A stretch of 64,000 nt of DNA from JAZKFT01 sp039925965 (GCA_039925965.1 JBDSXW010000088.1:7158-71157); one strand, 5' to 3'; counted from the first letter of the stretch, positions 35,350-45,274 are shown. Numbers and translations are program-made. Notes: a model not told the origin generated them from the letters alone.

Positions 35350-36180
35350 TTACAATTTACTGTTGTACAAAGTGGTTACTTCACCTGGCGTAAGTACGGT
35401 GCTGTACAAACGGAACTGATCGATCTGGCCATCAAAAAATCCCATCCAGGTATTTTTATCATGCGTGTACTGGCTTGGACCGCCAATGGTGAAATTGTCA
35501 AAGTCTCCAAAATTTATTGGCCCCAAAGTGCCAACCGTATTGGTTTTAAAAGCCACACCATCGATGTAAGAAATAAACTGGGAGTTGCTGCCATTGTAGG
35601 TAAATACAAGCTGGTGCCAGCTCCCGTTAAGCACGTTTGGCATTCTATTGGCGCCTACGTACTCCACCCATTGATCCATAATGTAAAACTTGGCGGCGGC
35701 CAGGTCGGTAGTGCTGGGATTGCCCGCATCTTCAAACTCTAAAAACAGTTTCGTGTTGGTCCAGCTGTAATCTTTTTTGTTGAGTGAAAAGGCGAAGTTG
35801 GTTCCCTTGCCGGCCGCCTGCGGTGTCTTTTTTACCCAAAGGGCAACGGTAAATACATTCGATTTGGGAAACTCGTTGGCGCCAGCATAGGAAGTAAAGG
35901 CGGTCTCACTTCCCTTGTAGCATTTGCCAGAAATTCCATCGGCACTGGTGCCGGTATTAACAGCCGGGAAATTGGCCCGGGTGCTATCTACTGCATTCAT
36001 TAATGGATTGGGGGTGGTGCCATCGAAAGCTACGTAGAATTTTAAAGGTCCGCCGGGCGGGTTGGCATCTTTCGGATAATCCTCGAAGGCGGGTTGCGTG
36101 GTTTTTTTGCAGGAAACTGCCACCATTACCACCATTGCAACAAGCAGCGCATGTTTGATAAAACCGATATTTTTTTTCAT
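35350..36180 (-). CDS. LamG-like jellyroll lipoprotein, surface glycan-binding candidate
   Basis: The 276-residue protein has a lipobox (MVAVSC, then KK) and a concanavalin A/LamG-like jellyroll (about 50-275), with FTVALWVKKTPQA, SWHQLVFTYNGSNSQFISYI (20 residues) and GFFDGQIDQFRLYSTVLTP, the typical last strands. Right after SusC and SusD, a surface glycan-binding (SGBP-like) role is expected. The start at 36180 puts the signal peptide first. Confidence 0.82.
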   Translation of the reverse strand: MKKNIGFIKHALLVAMVVMVAVSCKKTTQPAFEDYPKDANPPGGPLKFYVAFDGTTPNPLMNAVDSTRANFPAVNTGTSADGISGKCYKGSETAFTSYAGANEFPKSNVFTVALWVKKTPQAAGKGTNFAFSLNKKDYSWTNTKLFLEFEDAGNPSTTDLAAAKFYIMDQWVEYVGANRMPNVLNGSWHQLVFTYNGSNSQFISYIDGVAFKTNTVGTLGPINFGDFDNFTIGGPSQYTHDKNTWMGFFDGQIDQFRLYSTVLTPGEVTTLYNSKL

Positions 36181-36252
36181 GTCAATTTTTTTTATATGAT
36201 GATGTATAAATATCCTTGCCAGCAAGGCTTTGCAGGCAGGTGAAAAAGATTA

Positions 36253-37818
36253 TTACCATTCAGGATTTTGTTTCAAAACACCGCCGGATAGATCGATGGG
36301 TTTTTGAGGGATAGGGTAAAAGCGGCAGCGGTTGGTGTAGCCAAGACTACCCAGCTCTGTAATCGCATCGCCCCAGCGAACAAGGTCGTAAAAGCGATAG
36401 CCTTCCATGGCAAACTCCCAGCGGCGCTCATTTTTGATGGCCGTCCGCATTTGTGCCTGGTTGGCAAAAGCTATTTTAGGCACTATCGTGCGGTTAGCAG
36501 GCAGGTTTCCGCTGGCCCTTTTGCGAATCAGTTCCAGGTTAGCCTCTGCCGTCGGTCCGTCTCCTAGTTCGTTACTCGCTTCGGCCAGCATCAGGATGAT
36601 ATCGGCGTAGCGGAAAATTCTTTTGTTGACCCAACTGGCTCCTCCATTACCGAAAATCTGACCTGTAAACTGTCGCATTTGCGGATCAGAATACACTTTC
36701 TTATTCCAGAATGGCTGATCCAACCCTGTGCCCGGCGAAAAAGGTGGAAGTGTGGCACCGTAGCCGCCTTGAGGAGCTCCGCCATCGTATTGACCAGAAT
36801 ATAAAATCGTCTGTCGCTTTCTTGGATCTGCATTGTCCCAGGCAGTTTCCAGTTTTGACGTAGGCACATTCCAACCCCAGCCCAGGTTCCAAACATTGGT
36901 GGCGCCACCTTGCCGCACGTTTTGGCAGGTGCCCCAGTTTTCGCCATTATTAGCGGTACCATTTAACCCTACATTACATTGCATTTCAAAAATGGATTCC
37001 GGCCCGTTTTTGCCAGCTCCATTCAGTCCATCTTTCCAGATATCGGGGAAATTGGTGGCCAGTGAATATTGGCCCGATGCGATTACCTGGTTGCAAATTG
37101 CGGCAGTCCTGGCCCAGTTTTGACGGTACAGGTAGCTTTGGGCCCATAGGGTGTTTGCAGAGCCACGGGTAATCCGGCCCGGGTAAATATTGGTACCACC
37201 CACCGACCAGTTTACCGGCAGGTATTGCACCGCCAGTGTCAGGTCTTTATCGATCTGTGCATAAATATCTGCGGCAGGAGATTTCGGTTTAATACCGTCT
37301 GTCGCTTTTGTAAAATAGAAATTGATCAATGGAACATCGCCATAGGTCTTCACCAGCTCAAAGAATGCGTAAGCCCTAAAGAATAATGCTTCGCCAACAT
37401 TGCGAAGCGAAGTAGCATCCGTTGCTTTTAAAGAATCGGAAAAGAAGATCTCTTTGTTAGCGAGGTTGATCATATTATAATGATCGTTCCAATAGGTGTT
37501 GGGTGCCCAGTCGTCTTTGCTGTACTGAAAGGTTTCAAACTCGGTGTTGATCTCGGCACCGTCAGTAGCGCTGCTTCCCTTTTGGGCATCGTCATCGCGG
37601 ACGCTGTGAAAGTCGATCCATGGCAAGGTTGAAAATCCTGCATTGGTGCGAAGGGTATTGTACAAGCCAAAACTCTGGGATTCCAGAACACCCTGGTTCA
37701 GGTCATCCAGCGTGGCTGTTAAAGGCTTTCGGTCAAGAAATTTTTCACAACCGGAAAGGGTGAAGGCCAATGGCAAAGCCGCCAGCAGACCAATGGTTAT
37801 TTTCTTATTTATTTTCAT
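36253..37818 (-). CDS. SusD/RagB family outer-membrane glycan-binding lipoprotein
   Basis: The 521-residue protein has a lipobox (FTLSGC, Cys24, EKFLDRKP) and the SusD helical fold, with NVGEALFFRAYAFFELVKTY (20 residues; the typical TPR helix) and a C-terminal ANLELIRKRASGN and ERRWEFAMEGYRFYDLVRWG (20 residues). SusD caps the SusC channel and captures glycans. It follows susC directly (19 bases), as usual. Confidence 0.95.
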   Translation of the reverse strand: MKINKKITIGLLAALPLAFTLSGCEKFLDRKPLTATLDDLNQGVLESQSFGLYNTLRTNAGFSTLPWIDFHSVRDDDAQKGSSATDGAEINTEFETFQYSKDDWAPNTYWNDHYNMINLANKEIFFSDSLKATDATSLRNVGEALFFRAYAFFELVKTYGDVPLINFYFTKATDGIKPKSPAADIYAQIDKDLTLAVQYLPVNWSVGGTNIYPGRITRGSANTLWAQSYLYRQNWARTAAICNQVIASGQYSLATNFPDIWKDGLNGAGKNGPESIFEMQCNVGLNGTANNGENWGTCQNVRQGGATNVWNLGWGWNVPTSKLETAWDNADPRKRQTILYSGQYDGGAPQGGYGATLPPFSPGTGLDQPFWNKKVYSDPQMRQFTGQIFGNGGASWVNKRIFRYADIILMLAEASNELGDGPTAEANLELIRKRASGNLPANRTIVPKIAFANQAQMRTAIKNERRWEFAMEGYRFYDLVRWGDAITELGSLGYTNRCRFYPIPQKPIDLSGGVLKQNPEW

Positions 37819-37837
37819 AATACTTTAAATTTTAAGG

Positions 37838-40800
37838 TTAAAAAGTAACGTTTAAACCTACCGTAGTAACCACAGGAATAGCGCCGCCTGCGTTGTCGTA
37901 GCCGAAGGCAGTAGCACCTCCACCAAACTCTGCGGTATATCCCAAATTGTTTTTCCAGGTTTTTAGATTCTGAACGTTGCAATACGCCCTTAGATTTTTG
38001 ATTTTAATTTTCTGAACGAGGGCTTTTCCGAAGTTGTATCCCAACTGCAGGTTCCTGATTCTGAAATAGCTTCCATCTTCAATATTGTAGGTAGAACCAT
38101 TGTAGTTATAACGATGTCCCTGGCTGATAATAGGCACCCAGTTAGAGGTTCCTTCGCCGTGCCACCTATTTACTTTTTCGGCAGAATAATTTACCCTTTG
38201 AAAAGGAGACTCCAGCGAACCCCATGTGCGGAATACCTGGTTGCCATATACACCACCCATATCCACGCTCAGGTTAAATCCCTTGTAGTTAGCAGTAACG
38301 GAAGCGCCATAAGTGTATTTGGGAGTAGGGTTACCAATGATCGTTCTGTCGTCAGAAGTAATTTTGCCATCGCCGTTTACATCTTTAAACTTAAAGTCGC
38401 CGGGGCCGTAGGCGCCTATTGCAGAGGCGACAGGAGATTTAAGGATATCGGCATAGCTCTGGTACAAACCTTCTACTACATATCCATAAAAAGACCCAAT
38501 TGGCTGGCCTACAAGCGTACGGCTTTCGGCGCTTCCGTTATTTTGGAACGACCGGGACAGGAAACCGCCGGGCACATCGGCAGCCAGGCTCTTTACTTTA
38601 TTTTTTAAGAAGGTAATGTTGCCGCCAACAGCCAGCGAAAAATCCCTGGTGAAAGTCTGGTTCCAGCTGGCAGCAAATTCTTCACCCCAGTTTTGAATGC
38701 TTCCTTCGTTGGTAAGAATGCTTTTTAAACCAAGGCTGCTTCTGTCAACGAAAGTCATCAGGTCGTTGGTGGTCTTGTTAAAATAACTGGCTTCAAAATG
38801 CAGGCTGTTTTTAAAAGCGTTTAGTTCCACGCCCACTTCCTGTGCATTTACTACTTCCCATTTCAGATCGGGGTTTGGGTCGTATTGGGCTGTGGCGGCG
38901 GCATAGGCGGTAGTGCCAAATACAGCCGAAGAACCGGTATTCAATCTTGGGTAGAAAGGATAGTTGATGGGTGTTCCATCGAGGTAAGATGCACTCTGGT
39001 TACCCAAAGAACCTACTGACGCTTTCAGCTTAAGAAAATTAAGCCATTGTACATTGTGGAGGAAATTTTCCTGGGTTAGTTCCCAAGCGGCACCCAGGGC
39101 CCAGAACTGCTGATTGCGGTTTTTGGTGGGTATCTGCGACGAAGCATCATTGCGGATGGAGGCATTGAAGAAATATTTTCTTTTATAGTTATATAACACC
39201 CTGGCAAGGCCCGAAGCCGTAGAATACTCATTCTGGCTGGAGGTGGCAATGGTATTTGTTGGGTCGTTAAACTGCGAGGTAATATACCAGAAACGTTTGT
39301 CATCTGGAATAGGCAATGCGTTGCCGGTTGTAAATGGTTTCGCGACACCAGACCTGTTGAAATTGCCAAAATAATACGTGGTAAAACCGGCAGTAGCAGT
39401 AATGCTGTGGTTGCCAAAAGTATTACGGTAGCTGAGAATATGGTCCTGTTGAAATTTCCGGTACGTATTATCATCTTCCGACACCTGTGTTTTTTCTCCA
39501 TACAGGTAAGGGGTATTTGTCAAAGGATTGTAGGCGTAGTACAGCGGGTTATACTGCCTGGAGTTTACAGTGCTCATATCGGCATATACCGTAGATCTGA
39601 AGGTGAAATTTTTAAAGAAATTCAGCTCTGCGAATACGCTCCCTACGGTTCTGTATTCAATACTTTCTCTTTTATCCCAGGTGTTTTCCAATTGTAAAAT
39701 GGGGTTGACCACACCCGAAGTTTGCAGCGACGTCGCAAGGCCGGAATAGATGTTTGTGTTGATGCTGTCGCCACCATAAGGATCGGCTACGCGAAAGGTT
39801 TTGGTATCGGCAGAAATCTGGGGCATTACTTTACGGGCATCGTCTAAAACGCCTGTGGCATTGTATGGATTTTTTTGCCTCGAAACGTTGAGGTTAACGC
39901 CCACCTTAATGGCTTTGCTCAGCTTCAGTTCATCACTGAATGACAAAAGCATTTTTTCAAGTTTTTCATGGCGGATGATGCCTTCATCACTTACGTAACC
40001 CAGGCCCATGGTGAAACGGTTTTTTTCGGTGCTGCTGGAAATACTCAGGTTGTTGGTACTGAAATGGCCGGTTCTTGTTACGGCATCAATCCAGTCTGTA
40101 TTGCCTGTTAGTGCGGAGTAATCCGGGGTAGCAACACCGTTGTTGGCGTTTTCTTCGGCAAACAACATTTTAAATTGGTCAGCATTTGCCAGCTTAATTT
40201 TATCCACCAGCTTTTTAAAGCCATAAGCCGTATTGAAGTTTACCAGCACTTGTCCTGCTTTGGCTTTTTTGGTGGTAATAGCAATAACACCGGTAGCGCC
40301 TTTTACGCCAAAGATGGCCAGCGATGAAGGGTCTTTTAAGATCTCAATCGACTCAATATCATTTGGATTGAGGTAATCGATATTGTCATTGAAAATGCCG
40401 TCTACTACATACAGCGGGTGAACCTGGCCAATACTCACAGTACCACGGATCCTGATGTCTGGTGCCGATCCGGGTGTGCCATTGTTTACGATAGAAAGCC
40501 CGGCCACTTTACTCTGCAACGAAGCAATCGGATTCGTGTTGGGCCTGTCCGCTACTTCCTTGCCCGATATCTTTACGATAGAACCCGTAAGATCTCTCTT
40601 GCTGGCCTGGCCGTAACCTATTACCACTACTTCATTTAAGTCAGCCTGTGTCGTAGCAGACAAAACAATTGTAACGGAACTCCTGCCATTAACCGATATT
40701 TCCGTGGTGGCAAAACCAAGTGCGGAAACAATTAATGTGGCGGAAGAGGACGCTGTGATGCTAAAATTTCCATCTAACCCTGCAGCTGTTCCATTTTTAG

Positions 40801-41263
40801 TTCCTTTAATCACAATCGATGCCCCGGCTATTGGAGTGCCCGCTGAGTCGAGTATTCTACCGATTATTTTTTCGTCGGGTTTATAGTCCTCAATTGCTTC
40901 CAGGCTGCCACTAAGCACCACCAGGTTATTTTCGAGCAACTTGTATTTTACAGTAGTGCCTTCGAACATCTGGTTTAGTACATCGGTCAGGTAGGCGTTA
41001 TCTACATTCACGTTAACCCGTTGGTCGTCGTTAAAAAGTGCGTCGTTATATAAAAAACGAACCCCGGCTTTTTTCTCAATTTGCTGAAGGGCGTTTTTAA
41101 AATTGGCCGCTTTTAATTTAAGCGTAATCCTGTTTTGGGAAAATCCCCTTGCGGATACCTGTAGCATGGCCGCAAGTAAAAAAATAGCTGTCAGTTTCAT
41201 AAGCAGCAATAGTTTATTGGTTTTGCGTTTGCGTGCAATACCCAATGGGTTGCCTTTTTTCAT
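37838..41263 (-). CDS. SusC/RagA TonB-dependent outer-membrane transporter with STN signalling domain
   Basis: The 1141-residue protein has a signal peptide, an STN domain (about 40-110: ITLKLKAANFKNALQQIEKK, 20 residues, and AYLTDVLNQMFEGTTVKYKL), a carboxypeptidase D-like domain (130-210), a plug (215-340, with the conserved RGTVSIG and DPSSLAIFGVKGATGVI) and the 22-strand barrel to the C-terminus. The STN domain marks transporters that signal through FecR and an ECF sigma factor, and both genes lie just upstream. The start at 41263 gives a proper signal sequence. Confidence 0.95.
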   Translation of the reverse strand: MKKGNPLGIARKRKTNKLLLLMKLTAIFLLAAMLQVSARGFSQNRITLKLKAANFKNALQQIEKKAGVRFLYNDALFNDDQRVNVNVDNAYLTDVLNQMFEGTTVKYKLLENNLVVLSGSLEAIEDYKPDEKIIGRILDSAGTPIAGASIVIKGTKNGTAAGLDGNFSITASSSATLIVSALGFATTEISVNGRSSVTIVLSATTQADLNEVVVIGYGQASKRDLTGSIVKISGKEVADRPNTNPIASLQSKVAGLSIVNNGTPGSAPDIRIRGTVSIGQVHPLYVVDGIFNDNIDYLNPNDIESIEILKDPSSLAIFGVKGATGVIAITTKKAKAGQVLVNFNTAYGFKKLVDKIKLANADQFKMLFAEENANNGVATPDYSALTGNTDWIDAVTRTGHFSTNNLSISSSTEKNRFTMGLGYVSDEGIIRHEKLEKMLLSFSDELKLSKAIKVGVNLNVSRQKNPYNATGVLDDARKVMPQISADTKTFRVADPYGGDSINTNIYSGLATSLQTSGVVNPILQLENTWDKRESIEYRTVGSVFAELNFFKNFTFRSTVYADMSTVNSRQYNPLYYAYNPLTNTPYLYGEKTQVSEDDNTYRKFQQDHILSYRNTFGNHSITATAGFTTYYFGNFNRSGVAKPFTTGNALPIPDDKRFWYITSQFNDPTNTIATSSQNEYSTASGLARVLYNYKRKYFFNASIRNDASSQIPTKNRNQQFWALGAAWELTQENFLHNVQWLNFLKLKASVGSLGNQSASYLDGTPINYPFYPRLNTGSSAVFGTTAYAAATAQYDPNPDLKWEVVNAQEVGVELNAFKNSLHFEASYFNKTTNDLMTFVDRSSLGLKSILTNEGSIQNWGEEFAASWNQTFTRDFSLAVGGNITFLKNKVKSLAADVPGGFLSRSFQNNGSAESRTLVGQPIGSFYGYVVEGLYQSYADILKSPVASAIGAYGPGDFKFKDVNGDGKITSDDRTIIGNPTPKYTYGASVTANYKGFNLSVDMGGVYGNQVFRTWGSLESPFQRVNYSAEKVNRWHGEGTSNWVPIISQGHRYNYNGSTYNIEDGSYFRIRNLQLGYNFGKALVQKIKIKNLRAYCNVQNLKTWKNNLGYTAEFGGGATAFGYDNAGGAIPVVTTVGLNVTF

Positions 41264-41276
41264 ACTTTTATTTTTC

Positions 41277-41367
41277 TGGTTAGTTAATGCTGGAGTTGCC
41301 ACCACCGTCAAATGAGAAGCAGCTCCCTTTAATGGGCGGGGGAATGTTTTGCATTCCCCCCTTTTTT
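41277..41367 (+). ncRNA. candidate antisense RNA upstream of susC
   Basis: A plus-strand intrinsic terminator (41338-41367) lies between fecR and susC, which are both on the minus strand. A near-consensus -7 element, TACTTTTA at 41263-41270, could start an RNA of about 90 nt covering the susC leader. Bacteroides PULs governed by ECF sigma/anti-sigma pairs are known to carry cis antisense RNAs (DonS type) at this place. The start is a guess; the terminator is the solid part. Confidence 0.4.
41338..41367 (+). terminator. plus-strand intrinsic terminator in the fecR-susC gap
   Basis: GGGGGAATG (41338-41346) pairs perfectly with CATTCCCCC (41352-41360), followed by CTTTTTT. On the minus strand the stem has no T tract after it, so it points toward plus-strand transcription even though both neighbouring genes are on the minus strand. 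Confidence 0.8.
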
Positions 41368-41421
41368 AGGTGGTGTCGGTATAAAAAGTAATAAGCATCG
41401 TTTTGTAGTTTTGGTTGGTTA

Positions 41422-42543
41422 TCAAAAAATGGTAATCTCGTTTTTGCTAATCGTATATTTAAACCGGGTGGTGAATTGCAGGGCTTCCAGGGCCTGCTGC
41501 ACCGTTTCATTTTCGAACGTACCGGTGATTCGGTTGTTTCTAAGTCTGTCATCTTTAAAAACAATTTTTACCCCATACCAGCGCTCCATCCGCAGTGCCA
41601 GGTCTTCGAAAGTTTCCATATTAAAAACAAGTTTATTGTATACCCAGGCGGTTTCTACCACCTCATTGTCTGCCTTGTTGTAGGTAATGGGCGTGATGCT
41701 GACCAGCGCTTCGGGTGCCGTGGCAGCCTTATTTTTTGCCTGCACCTGTTTCAGTTTGTTTAAGGGTAACAGGTAGTCATCATCGGACAAAATCAATTTC
41801 TCATTGGGCTTAAGCCTGATCTTTTCAGACTGGCGGTTTTTAAGCGTTACTTCAATGCTGCCGCGGATCAGGCTGGTTTCCGTGTGCTTTTCGCCGGGGT
41901 AGCATCTTACATTGAAGGCGGTGCCCAGCACCTTTATATCCATTTTTTCGGTATGGATAATGAAAGGCTTTTCGGCATTTTTTACCACATCAAAATAGGC
42001 TTCGCCGGTGAGTTTTACTTCCCGGAGCGTTTTGCCATAATTATTGTCGTAGGTAAGTTTGCTACCGCTGTTGAGCCATACCTGGGTACTATCGGGCAGC
42101 AGGAGTTTGGTCTTGGAACCGTATTTGGTGGATATTTCGTTGGGCCTAACAAATGCAGCGGCCTGCGACTTGTCGTTGCTAGCCAGGTTGATGATAAAAA
42201 TGGCCAGGCCGATAACTGAAGCAGCGGCCAGAGACAACCAAATCAGTTTTCGAAGTCGGTGATTGTTGGAATGAATAGTTGGGGGTGACGTTTCAGCAGC
42301 TTCGCTCAATTGCTGTAGTTCGCTAGCCTGGATATTGTACCAGATCTTGTCAAAATTTTTATCCAGTACGCTGGGATCCTTTTGGTGGGATTGGTTCCAT
42401 TGCTCGGTAATAATCTCTACCGCGTAGTGCTCGTCTGGATGCTGCCGGAGCAATTGCTCCAGTTCCTGCACTTCGGCTGCAGAGATCTCATCATTCAGTT
42501 TCCTGGCCATTAAAGTCCAGATCCTGTTGGCGGGCAGTGGCAT
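41422..42543 (-). CDS. FecR-family anti-sigma factor
   Basis: The 373-residue protein has an N-terminal cytoplasmic part (with WTLMARKLNDEISAAEVQEL, 20 residues), one membrane helix (about residues 108-128) and a periplasmic FecR domain: GSKTKLLLPDSTQVWLNSGS (20 residues), ITGTFENETVQQALEALQFT and a C-terminal YTISKNEITIF. It should hold the ECF sigma factor until SusC's STN domain signals. Two starts (42573, 42543) are possible; 42543 is preferred by length. Confidence 0.93.
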   Translation of the reverse strand: MPLPANRIWTLMARKLNDEISAAEVQELEQLLRQHPDEHYAVEIITEQWNQSHQKDPSVLDKNFDKIWYNIQASELQQLSEAAETSPPTIHSNNHRLRKLIWLSLAAASVIGLAIFIINLASNDKSQAAAFVRPNEISTKYGSKTKLLLPDSTQVWLNSGSKLTYDNNYGKTLREVKLTGEAYFDVVKNAEKPFIIHTEKMDIKVLGTAFNVRCYPGEKHTETSLIRGSIEVTLKNRQSEKIRLKPNEKLILSDDDYLLPLNKLKQVQAKNKAATAPEALVSITPITYNKADNEVVETAWVYNKLVFNMETFEDLALRMERWYGVKIVFKDDRLRNNRITGTFENETVQQALEALQFTTRFKYTISKNEITIF

Positions 42544-42720
42544 CGTTGTCGTTAAGCTGTAGCTAAAGGACAAACAAATGTTAAGAATCTACTAAAGGAT
42601 TGAAAAATATTTTGCAACTATCCCGCTATTAAAAATCCAGGTGCCAGGCATAGGGTGAAGAAGGGCAGTGAAAAGCTGCCCCGGCTTTCGCCTCAGGCCG
42701 CGGGCGACCACCGGATTGCT

Positions 42721-43332
42721 TTACTCGTGATTCGTCGATTGGTTACTGGTGCCTGATATTTTACTTCCGGTTTTCGCCTGCTTAAAATTAATCGCTTCAC
42801 TGATTCTCTTTAACGCAATGGCCAGTTGGTTGTCGATGGTTTTTACAGTTATGTTCAGGATGTCGGCAATCTCCCGGTAGCGGAGCCGGTCTTCTTTGGC
42901 CATTTTGAAAATAAGCTTGCATTTGGGTGGCAGTTGCTGGATCACTTCATCTATACGCCGCCGCATTTGGGAGGTAATAAGTATTTGCTCGGGGTTGGGG
43001 TCGTCGTCGGCTATTTCCACATGGGCGTATTCAATTACGTCGTGGTGTGGCTGGCCGCTCATCTTGCGCAGGTAATTCAGTGCCGTGTTTTTAGTGGCTA
43101 CATATAAATAGACCCGCAGGTTTTTAACATCGCCCAGGGTGTTCCGATGCTGCCAGATATTGACAAAAACATCCTCCACAATTTCTTCGGCTTTCTCCTT
43201 TGAATGAATAATGGTATAGGCAAATTGCCGCAGGGGAGCCGCCAGCAACAAAAATAATTGACGGAATGCGCCGCTATCACCGTTAGTGAAAATACGGTGT
43301 TGCAACAAGGCTATTTGATGCAAATCTTTCAT
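42721..43332 (-). CDS. ECF sigma-70 factor, Bacteroidota PUL type
   Basis: The 203-residue protein has region 2 (LLLAAPLRQFAYTIIHSKEK, 20 residues, then AEEIVEDVFVNIWQHR) and region 4 (QLPPKCKLIFKMAKEDRLRY, 20 residues, then REIADILNITVKTIDNQLA). It is the sigma partner of the FecR protein encoded 177 bases downstream and presumably transcribes the PUL. The ATG at 43332 is preferred over an upstream TTG. Confidence 0.94.
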   Translation of the reverse strand: MKDLHQIALLQHRIFTNGDSGAFRQLFLLLAAPLRQFAYTIIHSKEKAEEIVEDVFVNIWQHRNTLGDVKNLRVYLYVATKNTALNYLRKMSGQPHHDVIEYAHVEIADDDPNPEQILITSQMRRRIDEVIQQLPPKCKLIFKMAKEDRLRYREIADILNITVKTIDNQLAIALKRISEAINFKQAKTGSKISGTSNQSTNHE

Positions 43333-43731
43333 ATGGGGCAAAATCGCGGACCTAACCGGCTGATTCCTAACAAAACTATGGTTTAAAGTTGGATCTCATT
43401 AACCTGAATACGCCGGAATGGAAAATAAGAGCCGATACGGCAAACCCGCGCTTCTCAGCACCCGGCGGGTTTAATCGCAAAGTATTTTAGCCAGCCAGTT
43501 CGTTTGGATGCCCCGTCCACCAAACGGGTATTTGGGTCTGAATCCCCATCTCGCAAATCCATAAATTGAACGTCATTTGGTTTTGAACCTCTAAAACAAA
43601 AACAGCCTTTTCCATCGCCAACTTTTCCACACCTCATTTTGCTCTTTTTGATTTCTTATTTCAGTTTTTACCCCTGCACCCTTACTTTTGCCGCACAAAT
43701 TTTTAACCCCCCACAAAAATACTACTGGAAT
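43333..43731. other. intergenic region between the PUL sigma gene and atpD
   Basis: About 400 bases between divergent genes. It holds a hairpin with arms AAACCCGC (43442-43449) and GCGGGTTT (43465-43472) and the atpD promoter element at 43683. No ORF of substance was found. Confidence 0.5.
43683..43690 (+). promoter_or_regulatory. TAnnTTTG promoter element (TACTTTTG) of atpD
   Basis: Exact match to the Bacteroidota -7 consensus, 41 bases before the ATG at 43732, leaving a leader of about 35 nt. Confidence 0.7.
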
Positions 43732-45234
43732 ATGGCTAACGTTGGGAAAATAAAACAGATTATCGGTGCCGTAATCGACGTGCAATTTGCCGGCGGCAGT
43801 AAACTGCCTGAAATTTATAATGCCCTGGAAATCACACGTGATAACGGCGATAAACTGATCCTGGAAACACAACAGCACCTGGGCGAAGACAGTGTACGTA
43901 CCATCGCCATGGACGGAACCGAAGGTTTGGTTCGCGGTATGGATGTGGTTGATACCGGTATCCCGATCGCAATGCCAATTGGTCCCGATATTAACGGACG
44001 CTTGTTTAATGTGACAGGAGATGCCATCGATGGTTTGCCACAGGTAAGCAAAGTTGGCGGTCGCCCGATCCATAACAAACCCCCATTATTCGAAAACCTG
44101 AGTACCGCCAGCGAAGTATTATTTACTGGCATCAAGGTAATCGACCTTATTGAGCCTTACGCAAAAGGTGGAAAAATCGGTTTGTTTGGTGGTGCCGGTG
44201 TGGGTAAAACGGTTTTGATCCAGGAATTAATCAACAACATTGCAAAAGGTTACGGTGGTTTGTCCGTGTTTGCAGGTGTGGGAGAGCGTACCCGTGAGGG
44301 AAACGATTTGCTCCGTGAAATGATTGAAGCAGGCATTATGAACTATGGTGATGCCTTTAAACATAGTATGGAAGAAGGCGGCTGGGATTTGGAAAAAGTG
44401 GACATGGAAGGATTGAAAGAGTCTAAAGCCACTTTCGTATTCGGACAGATGAACGAACCGCCCGGCGCCCGTGCCCGTGTAGCTTTGAGCGGACTGACCA
44501 TTGCAGAATATTTCCGTGACGGAGATGGCCAGGGCAAAGGAAAAGACATCCTGTTCTTCGTTGATAATATCTTCCGTTTTACGCAGGCAGGTTCTGAGGT
44601 ATCGGCCTTGTTGGGTCGTATGCCATCTGCGGTGGGTTACCAGCCGACGCTGGCTACCGAAATGGGTCTGATGCAGGAGCGTATCACTTCTACCAAAAAT
44701 GGATCTATCACCTCCGTACAGGCGGTGTATGTACCTGCGGATGACTTAACCGATCCGGCACCTGCAACAACCTTTGCCCACCTGGATGCCACCACCGTAC
44801 TGAGCCGTAAAATTGCGGATCTGGGTATCTATCCTGCGGTGGATCCTTTGGATAGTACTTCAAGGATTTTGACCCCATTGATCGTGGGTGATTTGCATTA
44901 CGATTGTGCTAACCGCGTAAAACTGATCTTACAACGTTATAAAGAATTACAGGATATCATCGCCATTCTTGGTTTGGACGAGTTGAGCGATGAAGACAAA
45001 CTGGTGGTGAGCCGTGCCCGTAAAGTACAGCGTTTCCTCAGCCAGCCTTTCTTTGTGGCCGAGCAGTTCACGGGTTTGAAAGGTGTATTCGTAGACATCC
45101 AGGACACGATCCGTGCTTTCAACAGCATTATGGATGGCGAAGTGGATGAATATCCTGAAGCAGCCTTTAACCTGGTAGGTACTCTGGAAGACGCCATGGA
45201 AAAGGGTAAGAAAATGATGGAAGCAGCGAAGTAA
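43732..45234 (+). CDS. atpD: F1F0 ATP synthase subunit beta
   Basis: The 500-residue catalytic beta subunit has the P-loop GGAGVGKT (about 158-165), GERTREGNDL, the Walker B region ILFFVDNIFRFTQAGSEVSA (20 residues) and ALLGRMPSAVGYQPTL. All are intact. The start at 43732 lies after the promoter element; the longer frame from 43639 is rejected. In Bacteroidota atpD and atpC form a unit apart from the other F-ATPase genes, as here. Unusually, 555 bases carrying another gene and repeats separate it from atpC. Confidence 0.97.
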   Translation: MANVGKIKQIIGAVIDVQFAGGSKLPEIYNALEITRDNGDKLILETQQHLGEDSVRTIAMDGTEGLVRGMDVVDTGIPIAMPIGPDINGRLFNVTGDAIDGLPQVSKVGGRPIHNKPPLFENLSTASEVLFTGIKVIDLIEPYAKGGKIGLFGGAGVGKTVLIQELINNIAKGYGGLSVFAGVGERTREGNDLLREMIEAGIMNYGDAFKHSMEEGGWDLEKVDMEGLKESKATFVFGQMNEPPGARARVALSGLTIAEYFRDGDGQGKGKDILFFVDNIFRFTQAGSEVSALLGRMPSAVGYQPTLATEMGLMQERITSTKNGSITSVQAVYVPADDLTDPAPATTFAHLDATTVLSRKIADLGIYPAVDPLDSTSRILTPLIVGDLHYDCANRVKLILQRYKELQDIIAILGLDELSDEDKLVVSRARKVQRFLSQPFFVAEQFTGLKGVFVDIQDTIRAFNSIMDGEVDEYPEAAFNLVGTLEDAMEKGKKMMEAAK

Positions 45235-45274
45235 AAGATTTTTAGTACAAAGATGTTGGTACAAAGACTGAACC

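Noticed and set aside
43639..43731. Longer start for atpD
   Set aside because: The extension covers the promoter element and is not part of known beta subunits, which begin near MANVGKI.
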